From positions 122,905 through 186,904 of the forward strand of contig DKKT01000071.1 in assembly GCA_002455425.1 (NCBI GenBank): a stretch of 64,000 bases of DNA, written 5' to 3'. Positions 48,019 to 57,244 of the stretch are shown one piece after another. The position numbers were made by a program, and so were the translations under genes. The DNA is from Chthonomonas sp. UBA6659. Lineage in GTDB: Bacteria > Armatimonadota > Fimbriimonadia > Fimbriimonadales > Fimbriimonadaceae. Within the stretch, counting starts at the first letter, position 1; each line of letters opens with the position of its first letter. Below the pieces are notes generated by a model. The model made no database searches. It was not told where the DNA came from and saw only the letters and a list, made by a program, of their open reading frames with translations.

Positions 48019-48438
48019 TTACTTCTGCCGCGTGAACGTGAGGGTCCCACGCGTCGAGACCTGCGTGAACTCGTCGTCCCCCTTCCACGTGATGGTTCCC
48101 GTGTCGGGCTTGTTGAGGCTGCTCTCCATCGCCTTCTTGGCCGCATCCGAGGCCATCTGGTTGCCGCTCTTGACGTCGACCGACGAGAGGGTCATCGTGA
48201 GATTGTTACCCTCCAGCTTGTACGTGCCCTTCATGGTCATCGTGAGTTCGCCCATGCCAGGTGCGCTTGCCTTGACGACCATCGTCATGGCGTCCCCTTT
48301 TTCGAAGGTCGTGGTGGCGGAGCCCATGGGCATACCGGCGACGTTCCAGGTGCCGGCGAGTTTGTCGCCCTTCCCACACCCGATCAAGGCTGCGATCGCG
48401 ACAAGGACGAGAATCCAAGCAAAGCGTGTGTTGCGCAT
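48019..48438 (-). CDS. Small lipoprotein, paralogue of the neighbouring secreted protein
   Basis: 139 residues. Signal with lipobox ALIGC (C21). The mature part alternates strands (GTWNVAGM, LTMTMKGTYKLEGNNLTMTL, GTITWKGDDEFTQ, GTLTFTRQK) with one short helix (SDAAKKAMESSL). It shares the GTW / NxxxIT / mid-helix plan with the protein at 47521-47976. No function is assigned. ATG 48438 is chosen for the signal and because TAAAGT lies 7 bases upstream. Confidence 0.75.
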   Translation of the reverse strand: MRNTRFAWILVLVAIAALIGCGKGDKLAGTWNVAGMPMGSATTTFEKGDAMTMVVKASAPGMGELTMTMKGTYKLEGNNLTMTLSSVDVKSGNQMASDAAKKAMESSLNKPDTGTITWKGDDEFTQVSTRGTLTFTRQK

Positions 48439-48445
48439 AGTGCAG

Positions 48446-48451
48446 ACTTTA
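48446..48451 (-). promoter_or_regulatory. -10 hexamer of the small lipoprotein
   Basis: TAAAGT on the minus strand, 7 bases before ATG 48438. Confidence 0.35.
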
Positions 48452-48470
48452 GCACGCCAAGAACGAGAAA

Positions 48471-48498
48471 GCCCCCTCTCGTGGATGCGAAAGGGGGC
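48471..48498 (-). terminator. Terminator of gltA
   Basis: A stem of gccccct / agggggc with a 14-base loop, followed on the minus strand by TTTCT, 17 bases after the gltA stop. Confidence 0.65.
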
Positions 48499-48514
48499 CC
48501 GAGTGGGTCGCTGA

Positions 48515-49660
48515 TCATCGCTCCTCGATCGGGATGAACGGCTGGTTCTGGGGGCCTTCGTAGATGCACTTCGGGCGGATGAGGCGGTTGTTGTCGAGCT
48601 GCTCGATCGCGTGCGCGGTCCAACCGGTGGTGCGAGCCACCACGAAGATCGGGGTGTAGAGGTCGATCGGAATCCCGAGAAGGAAGTAGGCGTAGGCGGC
48701 CGGGAAGTCGACGTTCGGGTAGAGGCCCTTCTCCTCAAGCATGACACGCTCCAGGGTGTCGGCGATCTCGCCCCACGTCGTGTTGCCCTTCCGCGCCCCG
48801 ATCTCCTTGGCGACCTTGGTCAGGAACATCGCACGGCTGTCGCCCTTCTTGTACTCGCGGTGACCGAATCCCATGATCTTCTTCTTGTTGGCGAGCGCAT
48901 CTCGAATCCAGGCTTCGGCGTTCGCCGGCGAGCCAATCTCTTGGAGCATGTACATCGCCTCTTCGTTCGCGCCCCCGTGGAGCGGGCCTTTCAGCGTCCC
49001 GATGCCGGACACGACACCGCTGTAGAGGTCGCTGAGCGTGGCGACGGTCACCCGGCAGGCGAAAGTCGACGCGTTGTAGCCATGCTCGGCGTACAGAGTC
49101 AAGGACGCGTCCATGACAAGTGTCGTGAAGTCGTCGGCGACCTGACCGCCGTGGAGCAGATAGAGGAAGTTCCCCGCGATGCTCAGGTCGGGATTCGGCT
49201 TGATCGGATCTTTGCCCTCTCGAATCCGATGCCCGTTCGCGACGAGCGTGCTCGCCTTTGCGATAATGCGGACGGCCTTGCGAACGTTGGCGTCGTGATT
49301 GGTGGCGGGTTCGGCGTAGTCGGGGTCGAACGGAGCAAGCGCGGAGTACGCGGTCCGCAGCATATCCATCGGGTGAGTCTGCTTGGGAAGTTGCTTCATC
49401 ACCGTGTAAATCTGCTCGGGAACCTCTCGCTCCTTGCCGAGAACCTCGCGGAAGTTCTCGAGTTCGGCCCGATTGGGGAGCTTGCTGTAGATGAGCAGGT
49501 AAGCGGTCTCCTCGAAGGAGCCCTTCTCCGCGAGATCGTGGACGTCGATGCCTCGATAAACGAGGCTGCTTCGGTCGCTATCGATCTCGGAAATCGTGGT
49601 GATGCCGCCAATGACGCCTTCAAGGCCGGGGCTGTAATTTGGATACGTGGTCGCGCTCAT
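48515..49660 (-). CDS. gltA: Citrate synthase
   Basis: 381 residues, the compact bacterial/archaeal type II-like form. The catalytic histidines are in LKGPLHGGANEEA and MGFGHREYK, and the aspartate is in the VDFPAAYAY segment. It condenses acetyl-CoA and oxaloacetate at the entry of the TCA cycle; the closely related 2-methylcitrate synthases cannot be fully excluded, though no prp genes are near. An AAGGAT ribosome site precedes the ATG. Confidence 0.96.
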   Translation of the reverse strand: MSATTYPNYSPGLEGVIGGITTISEIDSDRSSLVYRGIDVHDLAEKGSFEETAYLLIYSKLPNRAELENFREVLGKEREVPEQIYTVMKQLPKQTHPMDMLRTAYSALAPFDPDYAEPATNHDANVRKAVRIIAKASTLVANGHRIREGKDPIKPNPDLSIAGNFLYLLHGGQVADDFTTLVMDASLTLYAEHGYNASTFACRVTVATLSDLYSGVVSGIGTLKGPLHGGANEEAMYMLQEIGSPANAEAWIRDALANKKKIMGFGHREYKKGDSRAMFLTKVAKEIGARKGNTTWGEIADTLERVMLEEKGLYPNVDFPAAYAYFLLGIPIDLYTPIFVVARTTGWTAHAIEQLDNNRLIRPKCIYEGPQNQPFIPIEER

Positions 49661-49776
49661 GAGGGTGAAATCCTTTGGGAAGTATCACCTTAGTCTACTC
49701 GAACGGGGTGAAAAAGGTAGCGAGCGGGGAGGCTCCCGAAGTACTCCCGGACCGCGCGTTCTCGGCCTGAAAGACC

Positions 49777-49806
49777 GGGATCGGTCGACAGTCGCCAACC
49801 GATCCC
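49777..49806. terminator. Hairpin downstream of the BNR-repeat lipoprotein gene
   Basis: gggatcggt and accgatccc form a 9-bp stem around a 12-base loop just beyond the stop at 49822. There is no T run; it may instead be a 3'-end stabiliser. Confidence 0.5.
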
Positions 49807-49821
49807 GCAGTCAAGCTCGGC

Positions 49822-52536
49822 CTATTTCGAGAAGCTCAATCCGATCCGATCGATCTTCGCTTCGGGCTTTCCGAGCGAGCTCCCGGGAATGGGCACGAAC
49901 CGAACCCGAACGCGAACCGCGCGGGTGGAGGGTTCGATGAACCGCGAGACGAACCCGGCCGGAGCAATCGCCGCGACCGTATCCCCGAGGGAGGCGGGCC
50001 GGGTGTCGACGATCTCCCACGCCGAAGTGTCTGCGTTGAACAACTCCGTGATCTGCGTCTGGCCTGTTGTTGCCTGGGCCTCGACGGTGACCGAGAACGT
50101 CAAGGGGTTTGTGTACGGCGCGACCCCGTTCGCCTCGACGTGGAGCGATGTCGGGCCGCCGGACCGGAACACGCCGGCGATGTGGAGCCGATTGTCTTCG
50201 CTCGCTTGAAGGCTTGCCAGACTCCCGCTTCGGGTCAGACCACCGACGGTGAAAGCGGTCGGGGTTGCCGCCGAGCCGGTCGGAGTGACGTTCACGAGGT
50301 AGAGACCCCGCCCGTGGGTGACGTTGATCAGTTCGTCACCGTCCTTCCACACCAATTCGTCGATCGGGCAGGTGTCGGGCCCGTCGGTGACCGCACCCCA
50401 CGAGTTGCCCCCGTCGCAGGAGATGAAGAGCCCGATGTCGGTGCCCGCGAAAAGACGATTCGGGTAGACCGGATCGAGGGCGAGGGCGCTCACCGGGACT
50501 TCAGGAATTCGCCGGGAGGCAACACCGGTGACCTGGGCCCAGGTCGTACCGCCGTTGGTGGTGGCCCAGATGTTGTTCGGCTCCCACCCCATGAACGAGA
50601 CGAACGCCCGGTTATGGTTGGCCGGATCGATGACGATCCGTGAAACCCAGCGTCCGACGCTCCCGCCCGGGAAGTTCTGATCGACCCGGGTCCAGGTCGG
50701 CGAGCCGGCGGTACCGTTGGCCGTCTTGAAGATCTGCCCGTTGTTGTGCCCGACCCAGATGACGTTGGAGTTACCCTGGGCGACCGTCACCGTGGAGTGG
50801 AACCGCGGGTCGTAATTCTCCATGTGAGAGAGTTCCTTCCCCGTTCCTCCGCCAAGCCCGCCCGGGATCGGCGGCTTGATGATCGACCAGGTCGGAGTCG
50901 TCGCCTTGACGTTGCTGCTCCGCCACAGATTGAGCCCGCACGCGAGCATCGTGTTCGGGTTGTTCGGGTCGAGGATGTAATGGGGGATGAAGTTGCAGCG
51001 GCTGGTCGAGCCGGCGTCGGTAAGCCCACTCGTGATGCTCGCGAAACTCGATCCGCCGTTGGTGCTGCGCCGAATGCCATGGACCTGCGACGATCCATAG
51101 AGGTAGTTGCCGTCGGTCGGGTCGGCAGCAGCAAACGCTCCATCACCGCCGATGACGCCGATCGTCCAGTTGAGCGAGCCGGAGTAGATGTTCGTGTAAT
51201 TGTCCTGGGCGCCGGCGATGATCTTCCCGCTCGGCGAGTAGGCCGCGCCATAGAACTGGGTGATGCCGAGGCCATTGTTGATGTGTCCGCCGGACCCGGT
51301 GGTGGCATCGTTCGTGAAGCCGACCCCGCCATCCCCGGCAAAGAACAGCCGCCGGTTCGTCGTGCCGTTGTACTGCGGATGCGCGACGATGTCGTGATGG
51401 TCGGCGTGGATGTTGGGAAACGCGTTCGAGCGGGTGAGGCCCCCGTCCGTGCTCCGGTAGAGATTCACGGCTCCGTACACGAGGAAGTTGGGGTTGGTCG
51501 GATCGACCCAAATCGCGAGGTTGTAGGCCTGATAGGTCGGGATCGTGAGGGCGGCGTTGACGTCGACCCAGGTTTGGCCGCTATTCGTCGACTTGAAAAT
51601 CCGCGCCGACTGGCTCATGTTGCCCATGATCGCGTAGCACGTGGTCGGGGTACTGGCGGCCCAGGTGACCTCGGCCCGGTGGACGCTCGTCATGCCCGTC
51701 GAGTTCGCGAAGCTGAGCCCGCCGTTGCTCGAATACACGACTCCGGGATTGCCGTGGATACCGGCGATGACGAGGTTCGCGTTGGTGGGATGGAAGTCGA
51801 CGTCGTAGGCGTGCCCGGTCCAAACCTGCGTCCAGGTGTCGCCGCCGTTCGTCGAGCGCCAGATTCCGGTACTCGTCGCGGCCAGCATCGTGGCCGGACT
51901 CCCCGGCTGAAATGCCAACCGGTTGACGAAATACCAATCCGACGTGTCGGTTGCCGGGATCTGAGTCCATGTCTGGCCTGAGTCGGTCGTCTTGAAGATC
52001 CCCGCACCCCGAATCGCGGCCGTGTTCTGGGAGCCCTCGACACTCTCGAAGAAGCCTTCTCCGGTGCCCGCGTAGAGCACGTTCGGATTGGTCGGGTGCA
52101 TGACGAGACAGCAGACACCGATCGCGCTCATGAACCCGTCGAGCGGGGACCAATTGGTGCCTCCGTTGGTGGTCTTCCATACACCTCCGCCGACCGCGCC
52201 GACGTACATCGTGGTGGGGTTGTTCGGTTCGATCGCAATACTGCGGATACGGCCCCCGATATTGGCTGGACCGAGCCATTGCCAAGGGGAAAACTGGACA
52301 CCGACCTCACCCGTCTCCTGCTTTCCGATCAGGGTGGCCCGTTGAGCGAGGGCCCTCGAGAGCGCCCGCTCCGGCAAGGTGCCGTCGGCGCTGAGACGAG
52401 CCTGCCATCGCTGGCGCATCGCCCGCACCGCGGTGGGCACTTCAGTCGGCTCCGGCCGAGGAGCGACGCGTTCGGGGGCGCAGCCGGTGAGCGTGAGACC
52501 AACGAACAAGCATGTAAACCAAGAAAATTTCGACAT
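49822..52536 (-). CDS. BNR/sortilin-like beta-propeller lipoprotein
   Basis: 904 residues. Lipoprotein signal LTLTGC, a short Pro-rich linker, then many BNR/Asp-box repeats such as GGGVWKTTNGGTNW, GIFKTTDSGQTW, GIWRSTNGGDTW and GLFISCDGGNSW, which build one or two beta-propellers as in sortilin/VPS10-type bacterial proteins. A C-terminal beta-sandwich follows (about 760-904). Such proteins bind or cut glycans or act in exoprotein sorting; no catalytic residues are evident. ATG 52536 has a GAGGAAGG site just upstream. Confidence 0.85.
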   Translation of the reverse strand: MSKFSWFTCLFVGLTLTGCAPERVAPRPEPTEVPTAVRAMRQRWQARLSADGTLPERALSRALAQRATLIGKQETGEVGVQFSPWQWLGPANIGGRIRSIAIEPNNPTTMYVGAVGGGVWKTTNGGTNWSPLDGFMSAIGVCCLVMHPTNPNVLYAGTGEGFFESVEGSQNTAAIRGAGIFKTTDSGQTWTQIPATDTSDWYFVNRLAFQPGSPATMLAATSTGIWRSTNGGDTWTQVWTGHAYDVDFHPTNANLVIAGIHGNPGVVYSSNGGLSFANSTGMTSVHRAEVTWAASTPTTCYAIMGNMSQSARIFKSTNSGQTWVDVNAALTIPTYQAYNLAIWVDPTNPNFLVYGAVNLYRSTDGGLTRSNAFPNIHADHHDIVAHPQYNGTTNRRLFFAGDGGVGFTNDATTGSGGHINNGLGITQFYGAAYSPSGKIIAGAQDNYTNIYSGSLNWTIGVIGGDGAFAAADPTDGNYLYGSSQVHGIRRSTNGGSSFASITSGLTDAGSTSRCNFIPHYILDPNNPNTMLACGLNLWRSSNVKATTPTWSIIKPPIPGGLGGGTGKELSHMENYDPRFHSTVTVAQGNSNVIWVGHNNGQIFKTANGTAGSPTWTRVDQNFPGGSVGRWVSRIVIDPANHNRAFVSFMGWEPNNIWATTNGGTTWAQVTGVASRRIPEVPVSALALDPVYPNRLFAGTDIGLFISCDGGNSWGAVTDGPDTCPIDELVWKDGDELINVTHGRGLYLVNVTPTGSAATPTAFTVGGLTRSGSLASLQASEDNRLHIAGVFRSGGPTSLHVEANGVAPYTNPLTFSVTVEAQATTGQTQITELFNADTSAWEIVDTRPASLGDTVAAIAPAGFVSRFIEPSTRAVRVRVRFVPIPGSSLGKPEAKIDRIGLSFSK

Positions 52537-52632
52537 CGTCCTTCCTCGAAGTTCCGTTGCGGGAGGCAAAACGTGACGCCTGCCACGTGACGGCTATGAC
52601 CCAAGGACGGATCGAAGACGAAGTCCGTTCGG

Positions 52633-55600
52633 TTACTTTCCTGCGACGAATGCTCGGACTATGCCGTCGGTCCCCGACGCGAACAGCGTACGATGGTCTG
52701 GAGAGAAGACGACGTCGAACATGGGGCGTGGTGTCTTGGTGAGCCGCGCCAGTTCATGACCCTGCAAATCCCAAACCCGAGTGGTGCCGTCCTCGCACGC
52801 GGTGGCGATCCGGCTCCCATCCGCCGAAAAACAGGCGCCGGCAACCCACCCTCCGTGCAAGAAGGACGCGATCCTCTTGCCCGTGCCCGTATCCCACAGC
52901 GAGGGTCGCAGGTCGAAGCCGTTGACCAGGAGAAGGCTGCCGTCGGGGGAGAACTTAGCCTCCCAAAGGCGACTCTCGAAGGGTCCGAGAGTGCGGTCGT
53001 CGGCCTCGTCGATTCCCACGAGGCGCACGGTCCGGTCCGGAGTCGGTATCGCCGCCAACCTCCCGTCACTCGACCATTCGATCGGATACACCGTGAGGTG
53101 GGGAACCATGGAGGGCGAGGCAGCGGCCGGAAGCTGCCGCAGCAGGCCGAATCGCCGATCGAAAAGCGCGACTTCGCCCCGGAAGCCGCGAACCGCCACA
53201 TTGCCCTCGCTGGAGAATGCAAGGGAAGAGGCAAGGAAGTCGAGTGAGACCTTGGCTTCGGTTCCGTCCTCGCCGATCCGGATGAGCTTTCCCTGGCGGG
53301 TCGTGGCCGCGAGCCCGCCGCCCGGTCGGAAGCGAGCACTCAGATACGGGAACGCCGCGAAGGTCTGAACCGGTGTTCCGCTCTCCGACTCAACGATGTG
53401 CAGAACGCCGGACGGGGTCACGTACAGCAGCTGACGGCCGTCGGGAGAGAATGCCATGTCGTGGCGACTCGGGATCCGACCGGGTTCAAACGTCCGGATC
53501 CGCTGCAGGCTCTTCGCGTCGAGCAAGATGACCTTGCCGTTGATGGATGAGGCGACCAGCCGGCTCCCGTCGGGCGAAATCACGAGCGACTGCAGTTCTC
53601 CCGCCCCCAGGGCAATGCTGTCACTCGCGATCAGCGAGGATGTCGGTCGGCTCAGCACTTCGCCGGTGGAGTCCATCGAGAGGAGGCGATCGCCATCCCG
53701 CCACAATCCGATCACCGGTCGGACGTGATCGTCGAGCTCGGTAATGGGCTGCCATGTTCGGGTGTCGTAGACCAGGAGCGCTCCGTTCTGATAGGAGACG
53801 ATCGCTCGATCCAGGTCTGGCAACACGCGGACCATCACCGGGGTCGATGTCAAGCCCGGTGCCCTGGCGACGCTCCGTCCGGAGCTCAGGTCCAGGACGG
53901 CCAGCCCGAAGTGGTTGCTTTCGAGGACGACCCGCGACAGCTCTGTCGAGACCGTGGCGACCGGGGTCCCAGGGACCGAGACCGTCCACAACTCTGTTGC
54001 CGTGGTCCAATCGAGCCGTGTTACACGCCCATCGGCGACGAGAACCACATCGGTACCACTGAATTCAGCACGTCGAATGGCTTCTGGGTGACGGTATCGA
54101 CGCTTGCCGGTGGCATCGAGGAATTCGATCGACCTCTCATCGGAGGGGTCCCTCAAGAGGATCGGACCGGTCAACGCCGCGATCGCGACCGCCTGACCGT
54201 CAGTGAGTTCCGCGATCCGATCGGCACGCTTAGCGCGTTCCTTGATCGCACCCTTGCCGATCGTCCTTTCGAGGAGGTACGCGGACTCCATCGCGATCTG
54301 AAAGTTTCTGACTCGAAACGGGCCCTCACGGTCAATATAGAATTCGTTCTCGCGGCGGCGGATGATGTGCCCGTCTTCGACCCAGACCCGGCTGAACCCG
54401 GGTCCAGGTTCAGCGGGAAGTACGACCTTCGCGCGCGTCAACCGATGATGCCAGTACCGCCACTCCCAGCCCCGCTCCGGATACTCGGCCTGGCTCTCGA
54501 TCAACTCGCGGACGGTCGGCCATGCGCCGTCAAATGCCTCCCGCGACGCGAGGAGCATCGACGTCCGATACGCCTCATCCGCGGCGCGCCTTGCCACTTG
54601 TCGCGACTCCGACAGGGCGATGTTGCGATCCCGGGCGAGGACCGCGAAGGTCCCGGCGATCAACCCCAGCGTGAGGACCGCGATCGAAGCCGCGAGGCTG
54701 ACGCGCAGTTTGGCCCGCTTTGTCGCGAGCCGAATCCGCTCGGCTTCGCCTCGGGGAATCGCGCTTTCGACGAAGGAGGGTCCGAACAGCCGGGCATAGA
54801 GGCGGTTTCGACTCACCAAACGGTCACGCTCTTCGACGACCGCCCCTGAAAGCTTGAGAACGGTCGCGACATCGTCACGAACCGAGCGGGACGGCAGACC
54901 TTTGCCCAGGACCTGGCGATACGCGTCGAGCACGAGAGCTGTCGCCTCGGTGGAATCGGTGCCCGGAATGTACGGCTTCAAGAGTCGGCGTTCGACGTCG
55001 GCGAGATTGGGTTCCCGCTGGCGTGACTCGGCACTCAGAAACTGCGCTTCGACGAGTCGGTCGACGTCTTTCGAGGTGCGATACGTCTCGTCCTCGGCAA
55101 TCCACCGACAGAGCAGCTGGGTCAGATACGGGTGGCCGTTCACCCAATGGTAAACCCGGTCAAGCAAGGATGCCCCGTGCCGTTCATGGGTCGAAAGGGG
55201 CACTTCATAGGGTCGCAGCTCCCACCGCGAAAAGTCGTTCAGCTCGATTCGGTCGCCGACGTTGAATGGCGTGGTTTCGGGATTGTCGATCAGCTGGGAC
55301 GCTGACGCGACACCGACGAGGCAGAAGGTCAGTCGGCAGAACTTTGGCTCGGCGGCGCGGCGATTGAAGCACTCTCGGATACCGGCAAAGAACTCGTCGG
55401 TCTCGAACGGGAGGCTCCGGACGAAGTCGATCTCGTCGATCATCACGACGATGTCCTCCTCGACTCGATCGAGAATGCCAAGCTCGAGCACTTCCATGAA
55501 CCGAGCGTGCGCGCCCAAGTCGAGCCGCTCCTTCCAGAGCGTGAACAGATCGGCTGCGACGCCCAGGTCGCGGCCGATGACGTTCAGGATCCCCGCGTAC

Positions 55601-55851
55601 CACTTCTCGACATCGAGGTTCGAACCGAGACGCTGAAGGTCGACGCGCACGATTCGGGTGCCTCGCTTCTGCAACACCGACAGCGCGTGCCCGACCACGG
55701 ACGACTTGCCCTTCTGTCGCGAATCGAGAATGAACACGAAGCGGCCCTCCGCGAGGGCGTCGATCAAGTCGCGATCCGCGGCGCGCTCGAGATAGCTGAG
55801 CGAGTCCGCAGAAAGTGTGCCGCCTGCCTGAAAGAAGCCTGCGTGATCCAA
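52633..55851 (-). CDS. Membrane AAA-like (STAND-type) ATPase with WD40 propeller
   Basis: 1072 residues. The N-terminus follows the AAA-like family pattern FFQAGGTLSADSLSYLERAADRD in spirit, with a degenerate P loop ILDSRQKGKSS (41-51, Asp at the usual first Gly), Walker B IVVMIDEID (134-142) and sensor strand FCLVGVA. A winged-helix-like region leads to one membrane helix (383-405), the segment RGWEWRYW (460-467), and then a WD40-type propeller to the end (e.g. CFSADGSRIATACEDGTTRVWDL). The fold suggests a signalling switch of STAND type; the ligand is unknown. A GGAGG site lies 8 bases before the ATG. Confidence 0.85.
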   Translation of the reverse strand: MDHAGFFQAGGTLSADSLSYLERAADRDLIDALAEGRFVFILDSRQKGKSSVVGHALSVLQKRGTRIVRVDLQRLGSNLDVEKWYAGILNVIGRDLGVAADLFTLWKERLDLGAHARFMEVLELGILDRVEEDIVVMIDEIDFVRSLPFETDEFFAGIRECFNRRAAEPKFCRLTFCLVGVASASQLIDNPETTPFNVGDRIELNDFSRWELRPYEVPLSTHERHGASLLDRVYHWVNGHPYLTQLLCRWIAEDETYRTSKDVDRLVEAQFLSAESRQREPNLADVERRLLKPYIPGTDSTEATALVLDAYRQVLGKGLPSRSVRDDVATVLKLSGAVVEERDRLVSRNRLYARLFGPSFVESAIPRGEAERIRLATKRAKLRVSLAASIAVLTLGLIAGTFAVLARDRNIALSESRQVARRAADEAYRTSMLLASREAFDGAWPTVRELIESQAEYPERGWEWRYWHHRLTRAKVVLPAEPGPGFSRVWVEDGHIIRRRENEFYIDREGPFRVRNFQIAMESAYLLERTIGKGAIKERAKRADRIAELTDGQAVAIAALTGPILLRDPSDERSIEFLDATGKRRYRHPEAIRRAEFSGTDVVLVADGRVTRLDWTTATELWTVSVPGTPVATVSTELSRVVLESNHFGLAVLDLSSGRSVARAPGLTSTPVMVRVLPDLDRAIVSYQNGALLVYDTRTWQPITELDDHVRPVIGLWRDGDRLLSMDSTGEVLSRPTSSLIASDSIALGAGELQSLVISPDGSRLVASSINGKVILLDAKSLQRIRTFEPGRIPSRHDMAFSPDGRQLLYVTPSGVLHIVESESGTPVQTFAAFPYLSARFRPGGGLAATTRQGKLIRIGEDGTEAKVSLDFLASSLAFSSEGNVAVRGFRGEVALFDRRFGLLRQLPAAASPSMVPHLTVYPIEWSSDGRLAAIPTPDRTVRLVGIDEADDRTLGPFESRLWEAKFSPDGSLLLVNGFDLRPSLWDTGTGKRIASFLHGGWVAGACFSADGSRIATACEDGTTRVWDLQGHELARLTKTPRPMFDVVFSPDHRTLFASGTDGIVRAFVAGK

Positions 55852-55886
55852 CGTGCCTCCATTATCCCCGGAGTATCGGTTCGACC

Positions 55887-55892
55887 CATAAT
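55887..55892 (+). promoter_or_regulatory. -10 hexamer of the GNAT gene
   Basis: CATAAT followed by ctcggc and GTG 55899, a 6-base gap as in the other leaderless candidates. Confidence 0.4.
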
Positions 55893-55898
55893 CTCGGC

Positions 55899-56498
55899 GT
55901 GAGCCATCCCGATCCGATGCTCGTCACACCGATCCCCCTCGTCGGAGAGGGCGTCCGCCTCGATCCTCTTGTCCGAGAAGACGCACCGGTGATTGCGACC
56001 GTGCTGGTTCCGGAGACCTTTCGGTACTTCGTTTCCATCCAGCCGCGCTCCTACGATCTCGAAGGGATCCGAGACTTCGTCGATCAGCTCCTCGAAGCTC
56101 CGGGAACCCTTGCGTTCGTGGTTCGATCGCGGACCGACGGTTCGGTGCTCGGCATGAGCTGCTACCTCGACATTCGTTCCGATCATCGAGCGCTTGAGAT
56201 CGGAATGACGTGGTACATCGAAGCGGTGCGGGGCACTCGGGTGAATCCGGAGTGCAAGCTCCTTCTCCTTGGGCATGCGTTCGAAGACCTCGGAGCGGTT
56301 AGGGTCACCCTCAAAACCGACCTGCGCAACGAGCACAGCCAGGCTGCGATCGCGAAGCTCGGGGCGGTCAAGGAGGGCGTTCTCCGGAAACATGGAATCC
56401 AGCCCAACGGTTACGTGCGCGATACCGTCTTCTACAGTGTTCTCGACGAGGAGTGGCCGAAGGTCCGGGAGGGACTCCTCGCGCGACTCGGTCGCTGA
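55899..56498 (+). CDS. GNAT family acetyltransferase, RimJ/RimL type
   Basis: 199 residues. The sequence opens like the RimJ/RimL branch (LVGEGVRLDPLVREDAP), has the core strand GSVLGMSCYLD and ends with the FEDLGAVRVTLKTDLRNEHSQ pattern used for acetyl-CoA and Asn-Ser placement. These enzymes acetylate protein N-termini or small amines. The GTG start at 55899 is chosen because of the CATAAT hexamer; ATG 55917 would shorten it by six residues. Confidence 0.88.
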   Translation: MSHPDPMLVTPIPLVGEGVRLDPLVREDAPVIATVLVPETFRYFVSIQPRSYDLEGIRDFVDQLLEAPGTLAFVVRSRTDGSVLGMSCYLDIRSDHRALEIGMTWYIEAVRGTRVNPECKLLLLGHAFEDLGAVRVTLKTDLRNEHSQAAIAKLGAVKEGVLRKHGIQPNGYVRDTVFYSVLDEEWPKVREGLLARLGR

Positions 56499-56535
56499 CG
56501 GAACCTCACGCCGGTCAAAGGACGTCCTGGGAAGT

Positions 56536-57093
56536 ATGAAGGTGCTGGTCGGGTCTTTGTCGATCTTCGTCGGTGGGGCGCTGTTCGCGGGGTTTCCCGG
56601 GGCCACCGATGCCCGCTTGAAAGCGATTCAGGGTTACCGCTCCTGGACGAAAGTGAATGCGAAGCCGGTTTCGATGGCCCCGTCGGTCGCCGTCCTGTGC
56701 GCCGCCATTCCGCCCCCGAAGTGGCGCGATCCCAGTCCCCACATCGGGAAGTTCTTCACCGTCTATGTCAACGCCACGGGGCGGACGGCGATGCTCTCCG
56801 ACGAGACGAAGCCGTTCCCCGTGGGAACGGTGATCGTCAAGGAGAAAGTGCCGGCCGTCGGGCAGGACGTTCTCAAGCAGACGCCCGGCACGAAGGTCGA
56901 ACTCCTTACCGTGATGATCAAGCGAGACAAGGGCTTCGACCCCGGCAACGGGGACTGGGAGTACTTCGCGGTCTCCGGCGATGCGAAGGCGGTCATCTCG
57001 AAGGACGTGAAGCACTGCCAGGACTGTCATCGATCGCAGAAGTCCTCCGACTATGTCTATCGCGACTACCCGCGATCCGCATCCCGACGATGA
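56536..57093 (+). CDS. Exported cytochrome P460-like protein
   Basis: 185 residues with a short signal peptide. The body follows the cytochrome P460 family (GYRSWTKVN, FFTVYVNATGR, GTVIVKEK, WEYFAVSG) and ends with one heme site CQDCH near residue 166-170. True P460 enzymes carry a Lys or similar cross-link to heme and oxidise hydroxylamine or detoxify NO; I cannot tell whether this one does. It stands between the GNAT gene and the subtilisin, with no nitrogen genes near. Confidence 0.8.
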   Translation: MKVLVGSLSIFVGGALFAGFPGATDARLKAIQGYRSWTKVNAKPVSMAPSVAVLCAAIPPPKWRDPSPHIGKFFTVYVNATGRTAMLSDETKPFPVGTVIVKEKVPAVGQDVLKQTPGTKVELLTVMIKRDKGFDPGNGDWEYFAVSGDAKAVISKDVKHCQDCHRSQKSSDYVYRDYPRSASRR

Positions 57094-57165
57094 TTGCCCT
57101 CGCTTGATCGTGCGGACTACGCAAAACTGCGGGCAATTCGAACCTTTGGGCCACGCCTGAAGGAC

Positions 57166-57171
57166 TATAGT
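57166..57171 (+). promoter_or_regulatory. -10 hexamer of the subtilisin gene
   Basis: TATAGT, followed by 7 bases and an in-frame GTG at 57179. If the mRNA starts there the protein would be 22 residues longer; if not, it gives a 66-base leader before TTG 57245. Confidence 0.35.
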
Positions 57172-57244
57172 TGGGCGGGTGGCCGATTCGGCGTTTCTTG
57201 GCCCGTTTCTTGACGATCGGGCTCCTGGTGAACGAGGTGTGAAT

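Noticed and set aside
52633..57093. A defence island around the AAA-WD40 gene
   Set aside because: Its neighbours are a BNR lipoprotein, a GNAT and a P460 cytochrome; no nuclease, restriction enzyme or known defence effector is present, so only the single gene is flagged.
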